Source: Saprospiraceae bacterium
Lineage (GTDB): Bacteria > Bacteroidota > Bacteroidia > Chitinophagales > Saprospiraceae
Assembly (NCBI GenBank): GCA_041392805.1
Contig: JAWKLJ010000001.1
Coordinates: forward strand, 4,772,501-4,836,500
Length of the DNA: 64,000 bases
Direction of reading: 5' to 3'
The notes below the pieces were generated by a model. It was not told the DNA's origin and ran no database searches. It saw only the letters and a list, made by a program, of their open reading frames with translations. Positions 8,774 through 17,111 of the stretch are shown here, one piece after another (the first letter of the stretch is position 1; each line of letters opens with the position of its first letter). The position numbers and the translations under genes were made by a program.

Positions 8774-10417
8774 TTAGAGATCAAACTTCCCAGGGAGGTC
8801 GTCGATGTAACGCTGCAGTTCCAGCTTCATTTCGGCCAACTTCGCTGCGTAATTTGGATCCTTCGCCAGATTGCTCATCTCGTTGGGATCCTCTGCCAGG
8901 TTGTAGAGCTGGTCCGGATCAAAGTAGCCAGGCTTCTTGCCATAGTTATGCAATCCCGCCGTGCTCCCTCCTGGAATGAGATCCATGTGACTGAAGGGCA
9001 TGGTAGGATCATCTTCATTCGCCATCATCATATTTCGGAAGCGGCGTGTTTCATTGTAGGCCTCCAGTGCAGCGGCGCGTTCCTCAAGCGTCCAGTTGCG
9101 CGCATATTCTGGGTAGCGCAAAGCATAATACTTGTAGTCACCCTTGATGACGGCGCGCGCATAGCCAATTTCAAAGTAGAGCGACTCCCGGGACGCATTG
9201 CTCGTGCTGTCCAGAACGGCCTTAAAGCTCTTGCCATCGAAATGGTCGTTCACATCGCCCATACCTGCCAGCTCGAGAATCGTGGGTGCAAAGTCGATAT
9301 TGGAGATGCGCGACTCGGACCTATTGCCCACTTTGAAGCCACCACTCTTCCAGACGATACTCGGGTTGAGGACTCCGCCCTGATAAAGCGTCGCCTTGCC
9401 GTGCTGACCGTGGTCGTTGAAGAAGAAGATGATGGTGTTATCGAGAACGCCTTTCTCCTCCAGCTTGTCGAGCAGTGCTCCGACCGCATCATCCAGCCAC
9501 AGCACCAGCTCTTTGAAGTCTCCTTCCTTTCCGGCTTCCTTAATGCGTATGGCCAGACTGTCACGACTTGGTAATACTTTAGGTACTTCGTCAAGATAGC
9601 CAGCAGCCGTCACCAGCGGGTTCGCCTTCCAGGATCGCTCCGGTGTATTTGGTCCATGCGGAATGGTGGTGGCGTAATAGAGAAAGAACGGTTGATCATG
9701 ATGCTTCTCAATGAAATCATCGCTGGCTTGCGCAATCCAGTCCATGTTCTGCACGGCCAGGTCGGCCAGTCCGAGAATATTGGGATTGTTGTCGTAGATC
9801 CCTCCCGCAAAGTCAAAGCCATTATCCAGAATTGCCTGTTCAGCCTTACGGTAGTTCTCCCTCACCTGCCTTGCGATTTCAGGATCCCGTGCATCTGCCT
9901 GGTAATCCGGAAAATTATACATCCCCTCTGCCTCGATCACGTGATTCTTGCCCACAAACCCTGTAACGTAACCCAACTCTTTCAAGTAGTGCGGGAGGAA
10001 CCTGTCTTCGGAGGTTATGAAGGGATTCCAGTCAATCACGGTTTGCCCTTCCTCACGTTTTGTGCGCTCCAGGAATTGAGCATTCCTAGCCCGACTCGCA
10101 TAGTTACCTGTCAGGACGTTGTAGCGGCTTGGCGTACACACTGGAGAGGCGACGTACTGGTTCATCATGATCGTCCCCTCGCGCGCCAGCCTGTCGATGT
10201 TCGGGGTGAGGTTCTTTCCCTCGCCCTCGGGCAGGAAGTTGAACATCTCCGGGTACATGTCATCCGCGATGAAGAAAACGATGTTGGGGCGTTCTGTGTT
10301 TGCATCCGGGACGACAGGGTTGCAACCAGTGTTGAAAAGCAAGACGATCACCAAAGCACCCAGCAAGGGTAGTGAAAGGGTTGGCCATTTCAGGCTAATT
10401 GTATTTGTACGCTTCAT
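8774..10417 (-). CDS. Type I sulfatase, lipoprotein, GC-richer gene
   Basis: A 547-residue sulfatase. The lipobox is NTGC (Cys32), the metal motif VFFIADDMYPEMF, and the formylglycine motif CTPSRYNVLTG with Cys94. GFVGKNHV and FFFNDHGQHGKATLYQGGV correspond to the second catalytic block, with NDHG in place of SDNG as in several sulfatase subfamilies. The C-terminal part carries a long insertion (residues about 440-500) before LYNLAEDPNEMSNLAKD. By eye its codons are much richer in G and C than those of the sulfatase downstream, which suggests a separate origin by transfer. The stop is 55 bp before the next gene. Confidence 0.92.
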   Translation of the reverse strand: MKRTNTISLKWPTLSLPLLGALVIVLLFNTGCNPVVPDANTERPNIVFFIADDMYPEMFNFLPEGEGKNLTPNIDRLAREGTIMMNQYVASPVCTPSRYNVLTGNYASRARNAQFLERTKREEGQTVIDWNPFITSEDRFLPHYLKELGYVTGFVGKNHVIEAEGMYNFPDYQADARDPEIARQVRENYRKAEQAILDNGFDFAGGIYDNNPNILGLADLAVQNMDWIAQASDDFIEKHHDQPFFLYYATTIPHGPNTPERSWKANPLVTAAGYLDEVPKVLPSRDSLAIRIKEAGKEGDFKELVLWLDDAVGALLDKLEEKGVLDNTIIFFFNDHGQHGKATLYQGGVLNPSIVWKSGGFKVGNRSESRISNIDFAPTILELAGMGDVNDHFDGKSFKAVLDSTSNASRESLYFEIGYARAVIKGDYKYYALRYPEYARNWTLEERAAALEAYNETRRFRNMMMANEDDPTMPFSHMDLIPGGSTAGLHNYGKKPGYFDPDQLYNLAEDPNEMSNLAKDPNYAAKLAEMKLELQRYIDDLPGKFDL

Positions 10418-10425
10418 ATTTGTTT

Positions 10426-11133
10426 TTAATTTGTCTCTTTGAGTAGGTCGTCCAACTGCTTTTTCAAAGCATCTACATTTGTTTCCTCCTCAGGGTTATT
10501 TATTAAATTATGTTCCTCTTCCGGATCAGCTTGTAAATCATACAATTCAGAGGGGATACCCTCTTCTGTATAATCGATATATTTCCATCTTTCCGTGCGG
10601 ATCGCTTTCCAGGGTCTTTCTCTGGGCGATACTTTTTCCAGGAAATACTCTGCCAGGAATGCCTTGCGCCAGGGAGCGTTGGAGTCCTGCAATAGCGGGA
10701 CAAACGACTGACCATGTATTGGAATAATCGGCTCTACATCAGCGAGTTCAAGGAGTGTCGGTGCAAGATCAATATTCAACACCATTTGCTCACGAACGCT
10801 GCCTGCGGAGACGAGACGTGGATAGCGAACCAGCAAGGGTACCCGAAGCACCGGATCATAAGCCCATCGCTTCACATTGAATTGTCCATGTTCGCCCATC
10901 AGCATGCCATTGTCGCTGGTATAAATGATCATCGTATTGTCAAGCTGTCCACTTTTTTCCAATGCGGCGAAGAGCATTCCCACGCCTTCGTCCACACTGC
11001 TCAGACAGCGAAGTTCATCACCGACAATGGTTGAGCGGTCATTGCCACGGCCACGTCTCGGTTCCGCAGGTTCAGGCAGGATATTTTCCATAGCAAATAG
11101 GGTTAAAAATTGACTTCGGTTTGATAATTTCAT
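10426..11133 (-). pseudogene. Sulfatase C-terminal half, N-terminal half missing
   Basis: The 235-residue frame contains the second half of a sulfatase: MIIYTSDNGMLMGEHGQFN, RVPLLVRYP, LNIDLAPTLLELA and SELYDLQADPEEEHNL to the end. The first half, with the DD metal pair and the C-x-P-S-R formylglycine motif, is absent. The start at 11133 (MKLSNRSQFLTLF) has no signal peptide and lies 3 bp after the stop of the upstream GH26 gene. An intact enzyme would need about 250 more residues. It is either a decayed gene or a protein without sulfatase activity. The composition is GC-richer at its 5' end, like the sulfatase downstream. Confidence 0.75.
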
Positions 11134-11136
11134 TTT

Positions 11137-12330
11137 TTAATCCTTGTATAAATCTGGTAAATCAGCATTAAAAATCACATCTGGATGATTGAAAAACTTT
11201 TTGAAATCCAATACACTCTCGTGGCCTGGATAAGGTGCATGAAAATGATTTTTATCTTCATTTCTCCAAACCAATACATAAGCAATTTTTTTTGTGTTTT
11301 CGTTTTCTTCGATTCCACTCAATAACCAATCGGTCCACCACATTTCCGTTTTAATATTTACAGACCCGGTTTCAGTAAGTGCAGCAATTTTGTTCTTTTC
11401 CTCCGCCAGTTTAACAATCAATTCAAGACTTTCTTTGAAGGATTTTTTTTGTTGTTCAAGAGGTGCTTTATTCCAGATGCCATCCAAATCAAAGTAATTA
11501 TCCAAACCAAAAACATCTACATAATCATCTCCGGGATAACCATACAAATATTCAGAAGCAGTCAAAGGGTAGGTCATTCGGCTACGGGCGGGCGAATAAG
11601 CGTATAACAAATGATGTATCTTTCTCTCGTTTCTAAAATAATCTACTGTAAACCGCCATAATTGAATATATTCTTCTTCTGTAGCCGGACCTTTTCCCCA
11701 CCAGAACCAATCTCCATTATGCTCGTGATAAGGGCGAAATATGATGGGAATGGGAACGCCATTTTTTGATTTTAAATCTTCTATAAAGTCTGCTATCAAA
11801 TCCAGCTTTTCAATAAAGTTATTATGATGGCTTCCTCCCGGCATAATATGGGAAATAGTTGGGGTCACATCATTATAGTTTTTCCCAGTATATGGATTGT
11901 GCGTATGACTTGAAATGGTGTTTATTCCTCCTCTTTCAAAAGCATCAATAATTAATTTTTTCATGACACTAAAGGGGATACAGTCATTGTTGGTGCGTTT
12001 TCCAATATTGCCAATATCCCACCCATAAACGGCGGGAAAATCCCCACATACTTTTTCAATATCTGATTCAATATTTATGCCCTCATGCGTCCAACCAACT
12101 CCATAGGCCGTGCTTTCCTGATGTCCGAATAGTACTTTATCTTTTGCAAGTGATTGTAGATTTGAGAATAAGTTGAGTGTTTCAATTGTCGCAAGACTAT
12201 CAACCAATACATTATTGACCCTAAACTTTTCATCCATCCTATGTGATTCGGACTGATGACAGCCATAATTAAATAACAGAAGGCCAAGCAGTATGGCTTT
12301 TAACAGTTTATATAATTTTATCCAAAGCAT
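11137..12330 (-). CDS. GH26 beta-mannanase-like lipoprotein
   Basis: A 397-residue glycoside hydrolase of family 26. A lipoprotein signal ends at Cys24 (NYGC). The N-terminal FGHQESTAYGVGW is the family signature; the acid/base Glu203 is in RPYHEHNGDWFWWG and the nucleophile Glu320 in ALTETGSV. The C-terminus (VLVWRNEDKNHFHAPYPGH) is characteristic. Family members are mostly beta-1,4-mannanases or exo-mannobiohydrolases, a few beta-1,3-xylanases or lichenases. As a lipoprotein it probably sits in the periplasm or on the surface. With the GH2 enzyme and sulfatases nearby it points to a mannose-containing sulfated polymer. Confidence 0.92.
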   Translation of the reverse strand: MLWIKLYKLLKAILLGLLLFNYGCHQSESHRMDEKFRVNNVLVDSLATIETLNLFSNLQSLAKDKVLFGHQESTAYGVGWTHEGINIESDIEKVCGDFPAVYGWDIGNIGKRTNNDCIPFSVMKKLIIDAFERGGINTISSHTHNPYTGKNYNDVTPTISHIMPGGSHHNNFIEKLDLIADFIEDLKSKNGVPIPIIFRPYHEHNGDWFWWGKGPATEEEYIQLWRFTVDYFRNERKIHHLLYAYSPARSRMTYPLTASEYLYGYPGDDYVDVFGLDNYFDLDGIWNKAPLEQQKKSFKESLELIVKLAEEKNKIAALTETGSVNIKTEMWWTDWLLSGIEENENTKKIAYVLVWRNEDKNHFHAPYPGHESVLDFKKFFNHPDVIFNADLPDLYKD

Positions 12331-12387
12331 ATTAATGAGTTTTCGAGTAGTACTTGGAGCTTTTGGAAAGCTACAGGAACTGGCCTT

Positions 12388-14391
12388 TTATTTTATCCCC
12401 ATATAAAAAGTAGAAGCAGGCAAGCCTGCCGAATTAAACAAGGATGCTTCCGAACCGTTTTTCCATGCATAGCGCACTGCTTTAGGCTTTTGTCCTGTCT
12501 GATTTTCTAATATAATTTGATTCCCCTCTATGATTGCCGATACTTCTTTTGTAGAGCCATCCGCAAAGACCAATTCAAATTCTTTCAAACCCGACTTATT
12601 GGCCACCAAAGATTTTGCACCAATAGTAAAATCGAGATTTATTTTGTTGCCATTTAATTTCGCAGCGGTGCAAACCGGGCCAGAAAAAGCAACCCATTTT
12701 TGTTTGTAATCTTTTGCCAATGCCCAACGTGCCAGTCGTTCGCCCACCTCTTTTTTATTGGGGGGATGAATGGTTTCTAAACTGCCAATATCGAGCGTTA
12801 CCGCCTGGCCTGTTTTTGGGAGAGATAAAGTTTGATTTTGAGCATTTCTTAATTCTGCCGACTCCACATTATCTTTTCCTGAATACCTATATGGGGCCAA
12901 TTGGGTAAAATAAAATGGGAATTCTTTGCCCCATTTATTGCGCCAGGATTGAATCATGGCAGGAAATAAGGTTTTATATTGTTCTGCCCGTGGTACATTA
13001 TTTTCCCCCTGATACCAAATTGCTCCTTTGATGGAATAAGGAATAAGGGGATGAATCATGGCATTATAAAGACCCGTTGGTAAGTGATGATTGGCTACCA
13101 AAGGTGTCTTGGGCATTGCTTGATAACTTTGGACGGTAGTGAAAAGAAAAAATTTATCCCTACTAAAAATAGCGGAAGGAAGGTATTTCCAATCTCCCGA
13201 TAAGCCTTGTACTAATTGACCGTCTTTTTCAATGCCGATAGCCTGCCCTCCATACATACCTCCATTACTTGCACCGTCAAATAGACGAATGGCAATGCTA
13301 TTTTTTCCTTTTTTCAGCAGTCCTTTGGGTAAGGAATACTTTCTATGGGCAGTCCAGTCTCTTGTCATGCCCACCTTTATACCGTTGACAAAAGTTATAT
13401 CCTCATCATCAATACCTCCTAATGAAAGCGTATAAGATGCGTTTTCGTCCACGTCGGAAAGTTCAAAAGATTTTCTAAACCAAATAAGGCCATCAAAATT
13501 TTTGAACTCACCTTCTAACCAAGTTGGTATTTTCATGGACCTCCAATCGGAATCATTATAGTTTTCGGCTAAATAGCCTGGATTGATTAAGTCCTCATAA
13601 TTTTCATAGAAATTATCAGCCTCTAGCTGTTCTAATTGATTCATCCAAAGATTGTATGGGGAAAGTGGATTTATTAATTCGTCCAACTTTTCTTCTACTT
13701 TTTCAAAACCCGAAACACTGTTTAATTCCTCCAAAGCAGTCCATGCTTCGGCTGGTGTGCCGCCCCAACTGCTGTGAATTAAGCCAATAGGTACATCTAG
13801 GTTTTGATGCATTTTTCTCCCAAAGAAAAATGCTGCAGCACTAAAATCACTTGCCGTTACTGGTGAACACACCGACCACTTTCCGCGCATATTTGCTTGT
13901 GGTAATGTACCAATATTATGTTCTACGGTAAACATCCGAATACCCGGGAAATGGGCAGATTGAATGGCTGCTTCGCTTCCCTCAATGGGCTCTTTGGGTA
14001 CATTACCTTTTAGGGGCATTTCCATATTCGACTGTCCCGAACAAAGCCATACTTCGCCAATCAGAACATCAGTAAGGGTTATTGTTTCTTGATTATTGGA
14101 AATTGTTATTTGGTAAGGGCCTCCTGCTTTAGGCGTTTTAATTTTGCTTGTCCAATTGCCATTTTTATCGGAAATGGCTTCTGCTTTTTTGCCCCAGCTT
14201 CCTACAATTACTATTTCTGAATTGGGTGCCGCCTTTCCCCAAATGGCAGCTTTTGTTTTTTGTTGTAAAACGGTATGATCGGAGAATAGGGGGGGCAGAT
14301 TTAAGCTTTGGCCCGTATTATTTTGAGCCGGAACAGGATGGCAAAAAATAATTCCTAAAAAAAATAGCAGCAGTTTTATATATTGAAACAT
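12388..14391 (-). CDS. Sialate O-acetylesterase-like SGNH hydrolase with beta-galactosidase-like jelly-roll insert
   Basis: Start chosen at 14391, where MFQYIKLLLFFLGIIFC and then PVPAQ form a signal peptide; the frame is open further upstream only through the neighbouring enolase relic. The 667-residue protein has an N-terminal Ig-like region (LPPLFSDHTVLQQ), block I GEVWLCSGQSNMEMPL with the Ser nucleophile, HSSWGGTPAEAW, a GH2-type sugar-binding jelly roll at about 235-380 (SWRSMKIPTWLEGEF, WFRKSFEL), and GAIWYQGENN. The catalytic Asp/His are in DIGSLETIHPPNK. It removes acetyl esters from sugars; in Bacteroidota such enzymes deacetylate many glycans, not just sialic acid. It sits between the GH26 and GH2 genes, implying an acetylated substrate. 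Confidence 0.88.
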   Translation of the reverse strand: MFQYIKLLLFFLGIIFCHPVPAQNNTGQSLNLPPLFSDHTVLQQKTKAAIWGKAAPNSEIVIVGSWGKKAEAISDKNGNWTSKIKTPKAGGPYQITISNNQETITLTDVLIGEVWLCSGQSNMEMPLKGNVPKEPIEGSEAAIQSAHFPGIRMFTVEHNIGTLPQANMRGKWSVCSPVTASDFSAAAFFFGRKMHQNLDVPIGLIHSSWGGTPAEAWTALEELNSVSGFEKVEEKLDELINPLSPYNLWMNQLEQLEADNFYENYEDLINPGYLAENYNDSDWRSMKIPTWLEGEFKNFDGLIWFRKSFELSDVDENASYTLSLGGIDDEDITFVNGIKVGMTRDWTAHRKYSLPKGLLKKGKNSIAIRLFDGASNGGMYGGQAIGIEKDGQLVQGLSGDWKYLPSAIFSRDKFFLFTTVQSYQAMPKTPLVANHHLPTGLYNAMIHPLIPYSIKGAIWYQGENNVPRAEQYKTLFPAMIQSWRNKWGKEFPFYFTQLAPYRYSGKDNVESAELRNAQNQTLSLPKTGQAVTLDIGSLETIHPPNKKEVGERLARWALAKDYKQKWVAFSGPVCTAAKLNGNKINLDFTIGAKSLVANKSGLKEFELVFADGSTKEVSAIIEGNQIILENQTGQKPKAVRYAWKNGSEASLFNSAGLPASTFYMGIK

Positions 14392-14432
14392 GTTCTTAAA
14401 ATATTTTATCCGATTCACCTTTTTGTGACCAA

Positions 14433-14573
14433 TTACCTTTGCACCACCTTTTCGTTGAGTTCTATCCCCAAATGAGGCCCTGTTGGCGGAGCGATGAAGC
14501 CATTTTCGTACTGGATCGGCTCCGGGAAAATCTCGCTGTGCAGATCCGTGAAATTGTATTCCTGCATGAGGAA
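14433..14573 (-). pseudogene. C-terminal relic of an enolase-superfamily sugar-acid dehydratase
   Basis: The frame ends with LMQEYNFTDLHSEIF, PEPIQYENGFIAPP and TGPHLGIELNEKVVQR before its stop at 14433. This closely resembles the last 45 residues of mandelate-racemase/galactonate- or mannonate-dehydratase-like proteins. Nothing upstream continues the domain: the frame runs into a palindrome at 14598-14648 and then the GH2 stop. An intact member would be about 380-400 residues, so about 90 percent is gone. Such an enzyme would have dehydrated a sugar acid, fitting the oxidoreductase elsewhere in the locus. Its extreme N-terminal residues in this frame are not part of the family. Confidence 0.65.
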
Positions 14574-14597
14574 GTTTGTATAGAGGGTCCATCTCTT

Positions 14598-14648
14598 AGC
14601 GTGCCTAAATTTGGCTTTTGAGCCGACGGTGTTAAATTTAGACACGCT
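14598..14648. repeat. 51-bp palindrome at the enolase truncation point
   Basis: Arm AGCGTGCCTAAATTTGGC pairs with GTTAAATTTAGACACGCT (15 of 18 positions) around a GC-containing loop that itself has GGCT/AGCC. It lies between the GH2 stop and the enolase relic. It may be a small mobile palindrome that accompanied the deletion, or a terminator for the GH2 gene. No T-tract is obvious on the minus strand. Confidence 0.6.
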
Positions 14649-14664
14649 CGTATGTTTTTGTCAA

Positions 14665-17007
14665 TCACTTCAACATAGGCAACCATTTCAAATAAATCTC
14701 CAATTCCACCTGCGGTTGATAGGCAAAATAATGGTTGGAATATTTTTTATCACCAATGGTCCATTCAATCAGCCATAATTTGGGTTTATTGGTTTTTGGG
14801 ATAAACCCTTCTGCTGTTTTTCCATTTTTACCAACCTCAAAAATTTTCTTAAATAATACTTCTTGGGTATCAGCATCCTTAATGGAAAAATGACCTGCCA
14901 CTTTTTTTAATGTATCATTGACAATTACCACGGGATGTCCATTTTCTTTGGCATCTCCAATCATCACGCATACATCCGTCTGTACTCTTTTGATATAATG
15001 GTAAGCGAGTTTTTTGCTATAATAATAATCGACTATCGCATCGGAGATCACTGGCCAGCCATCCCGCAAATTCCACCAGAGAATACCGTTGCGTTCGCCC
15101 TTATTCATCCGCCAGAATTCAATAAAATATTTTTTGGCTTCGGCCTGAATGATCTGTGAAGCCTGAATGAATCGATCCAGCTCAGTGGGTACCTCCGTAA
15201 ATACGCAACTGATCTGGTTGGTCATCAGATCATTGCGCTTGATGGTTTCCGTGGCGTAAGGATGGGAACGGACGGCTTTGGTTTGCCATTGGTCATTCCA
15301 GGCGAAGTCCGTGTTATTGGTCCAGGGATAAACCAAGTCTTTATCAAACATTCTTTCCAGGCTCTCCCGATTGGGGCAGCCGTGGTAGCCGATTTCGCTA
15401 ACGAATTTGGCAATATTTTCAGTGTAATAGGGCGCTTTGTAATAACCTCTTGGCCCCCACAGGTGTTGCTCGGGTGCATAGTCCTGATCTATTCTATTTC
15501 CTGCTAAGCGAAAGGCTTCGGAACTAATATATGGGGAACTTGGCAAATAAGGTGTTTTAGGGTCGAGGCGACGCACCATGCCGGGCAATAATTGGCGGCT
15601 AATAATATCGGTGTTCGGATCAATATGCGGCTGGTCGTTGTCCCATTCCAGCGATACATCATTTTCATTATTACCTGCCCACAATACGAGACTGGGGTGA
15701 TGCCGGATCCGGCTGATCGCTTTTGCTGCTTCTTCTTCTATTTTTTTCAAAAACCCGGCATCCTGCGGATACATGGTGCAGCCCATCATGAAGTCATGCC
15801 ATACCATAATGCCGTGTTCATCACACAGGTCATAAAAGGTATCTTGCTCGTAGACATTGCCGCCCCACATCCGGATCATATTGCAATTCAGGTCCACGAG
15901 CATGTCCACACAGGGACGTATATGTAGTTTATCCCGGCTATGCAGGGCATCCAGGGCGACCCAATTGGTCCCTTTTACAAATATTTTTTCGTGATTGATC
16001 TCGAAAACAAATTCGCCGGGTTGATCACGGGTACTGGCATCGGTGTTGATCAGTCTGGCCGTTCTGATGCCGATCCTTTGCTTATTTTCGGCAAGCACGT
16101 TTCCATCGGGATCGAGTATTTGCAATACGGCATCGTATAAACTGGCCTCTCCATAACCTCTGGGCCACCAGAATTCAATGTTTTCCAGATCGTTAATTCG
16201 ATGCCGAAATACGGTTGAATATATTTTAAAGGGCTGATCAAAAACGGTCCGTCTTTCATTGGAAATGGTAATGCTCAAAACCAAATCATCCACATTCAGC
16301 CGCTCCGTGGCAAATTCCCAATCCACATAAAGCGAGGCCGTCCTTTGCTCAATATTAACGGCTTTTGTTACCCAGTAAACGGCCTTGAAATGCGTAGGTG
16401 GAACGATTTCCAATTTTACATCCTTCCAAATACCGGCACTTACTAACCTCGGTAAAATATCCCAGCCGTAAGCATGGGCTGCTTTGCGAATGTTGACAGA
16501 TTCTCCTCCCAAGGCATCATACCGAACGCCCCAAAATTCTCTTTGGAATTTGCGCCCTTCTAATATGGGGGAGTATATATTTACATAAAGCTCATTTTTT
16601 TCTTCCAGCAAATGGGTCACATCAAAATGATGTTCGACAAACATGTTTTCAGTATGCCCAATTTTCTCACCATTTAGCCAAATATCGGCGATACAGTCTA
16701 TTCCATCAAAACACAATTGCACCTGATGTCCATCCGGTATTTCCGATTGATTAAAGGTGCAGTGATACCACCATTGATAAGTTTCATATTTTCGAAGATC
16801 ATACACATTATTGCCGACCGTTGAATCTTTGATTTTTCCGGCATTCAAAAGATCTAGTTCCACATTGCCCGGTACAATGGCCTTAATTTTGTCAAAATGA
16901 CTGTTCAAAAGCTCTTGGGGAGTGGTCGGAACTTCTTCATCTTGCAGTCCATAATATAGTTCCCACTCTAATTTTTCAGAAGAGTTTAAAAGATGTCTGT
17001 TTTCCAT
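14665..17007 (-). CDS. GH2 beta-mannosidase-like enzyme
   Basis: A 780-residue glycoside hydrolase family 2 protein. It has the sugar-binding jelly roll (residues about 10-205, with CFDGIDCIADIWLNGEKIG), an immunoglobulin-like domain, and a TIM barrel. The acid/base is Glu448 in LWAGNNEND and the nucleophile Glu538 in FVSEIGYHG. The W-x-G-N-N-E form and FVKGTNWVALDAL fit beta-mannosidases better than beta-galactosidases. There is no signal peptide, so cleavage of small oligosaccharides in the cytoplasm is likely, although about 10 percent shorter than typical members. It should complete breakdown of GH26 products. Neighbouring genes are on the same strand. Confidence 0.88.
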   Translation of the reverse strand: MENRHLLNSSEKLEWELYYGLQDEEVPTTPQELLNSHFDKIKAIVPGNVELDLLNAGKIKDSTVGNNVYDLRKYETYQWWYHCTFNQSEIPDGHQVQLCFDGIDCIADIWLNGEKIGHTENMFVEHHFDVTHLLEEKNELYVNIYSPILEGRKFQREFWGVRYDALGGESVNIRKAAHAYGWDILPRLVSAGIWKDVKLEIVPPTHFKAVYWVTKAVNIEQRTASLYVDWEFATERLNVDDLVLSITISNERRTVFDQPFKIYSTVFRHRINDLENIEFWWPRGYGEASLYDAVLQILDPDGNVLAENKQRIGIRTARLINTDASTRDQPGEFVFEINHEKIFVKGTNWVALDALHSRDKLHIRPCVDMLVDLNCNMIRMWGGNVYEQDTFYDLCDEHGIMVWHDFMMGCTMYPQDAGFLKKIEEEAAKAISRIRHHPSLVLWAGNNENDVSLEWDNDQPHIDPNTDIISRQLLPGMVRRLDPKTPYLPSSPYISSEAFRLAGNRIDQDYAPEQHLWGPRGYYKAPYYTENIAKFVSEIGYHGCPNRESLERMFDKDLVYPWTNNTDFAWNDQWQTKAVRSHPYATETIKRNDLMTNQISCVFTEVPTELDRFIQASQIIQAEAKKYFIEFWRMNKGERNGILWWNLRDGWPVISDAIVDYYYSKKLAYHYIKRVQTDVCVMIGDAKENGHPVVIVNDTLKKVAGHFSIKDADTQEVLFKKIFEVGKNGKTAEGFIPKTNKPKLWLIEWTIGDKKYSNHYFAYQPQVELEIYLKWLPMLK

Positions 17008-17111
17008 AAGAATGGTAAGATATTGAAGTCGCTGATTTTTAAAGGCAAATTGTTGTGACGTTGATTCTCCTTATTTTCTCACCACCTGAAGATCGAGTTT
17101 GACTTTCCCAA

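Noticed and set aside
9656..10372. Long open frame on the plus strand (238 codons) inside the GC-rich sulfatase
   Set aside because: It is antisense to a gene with all sulfatase motifs, and GC-rich codons commonly open the opposite frame.
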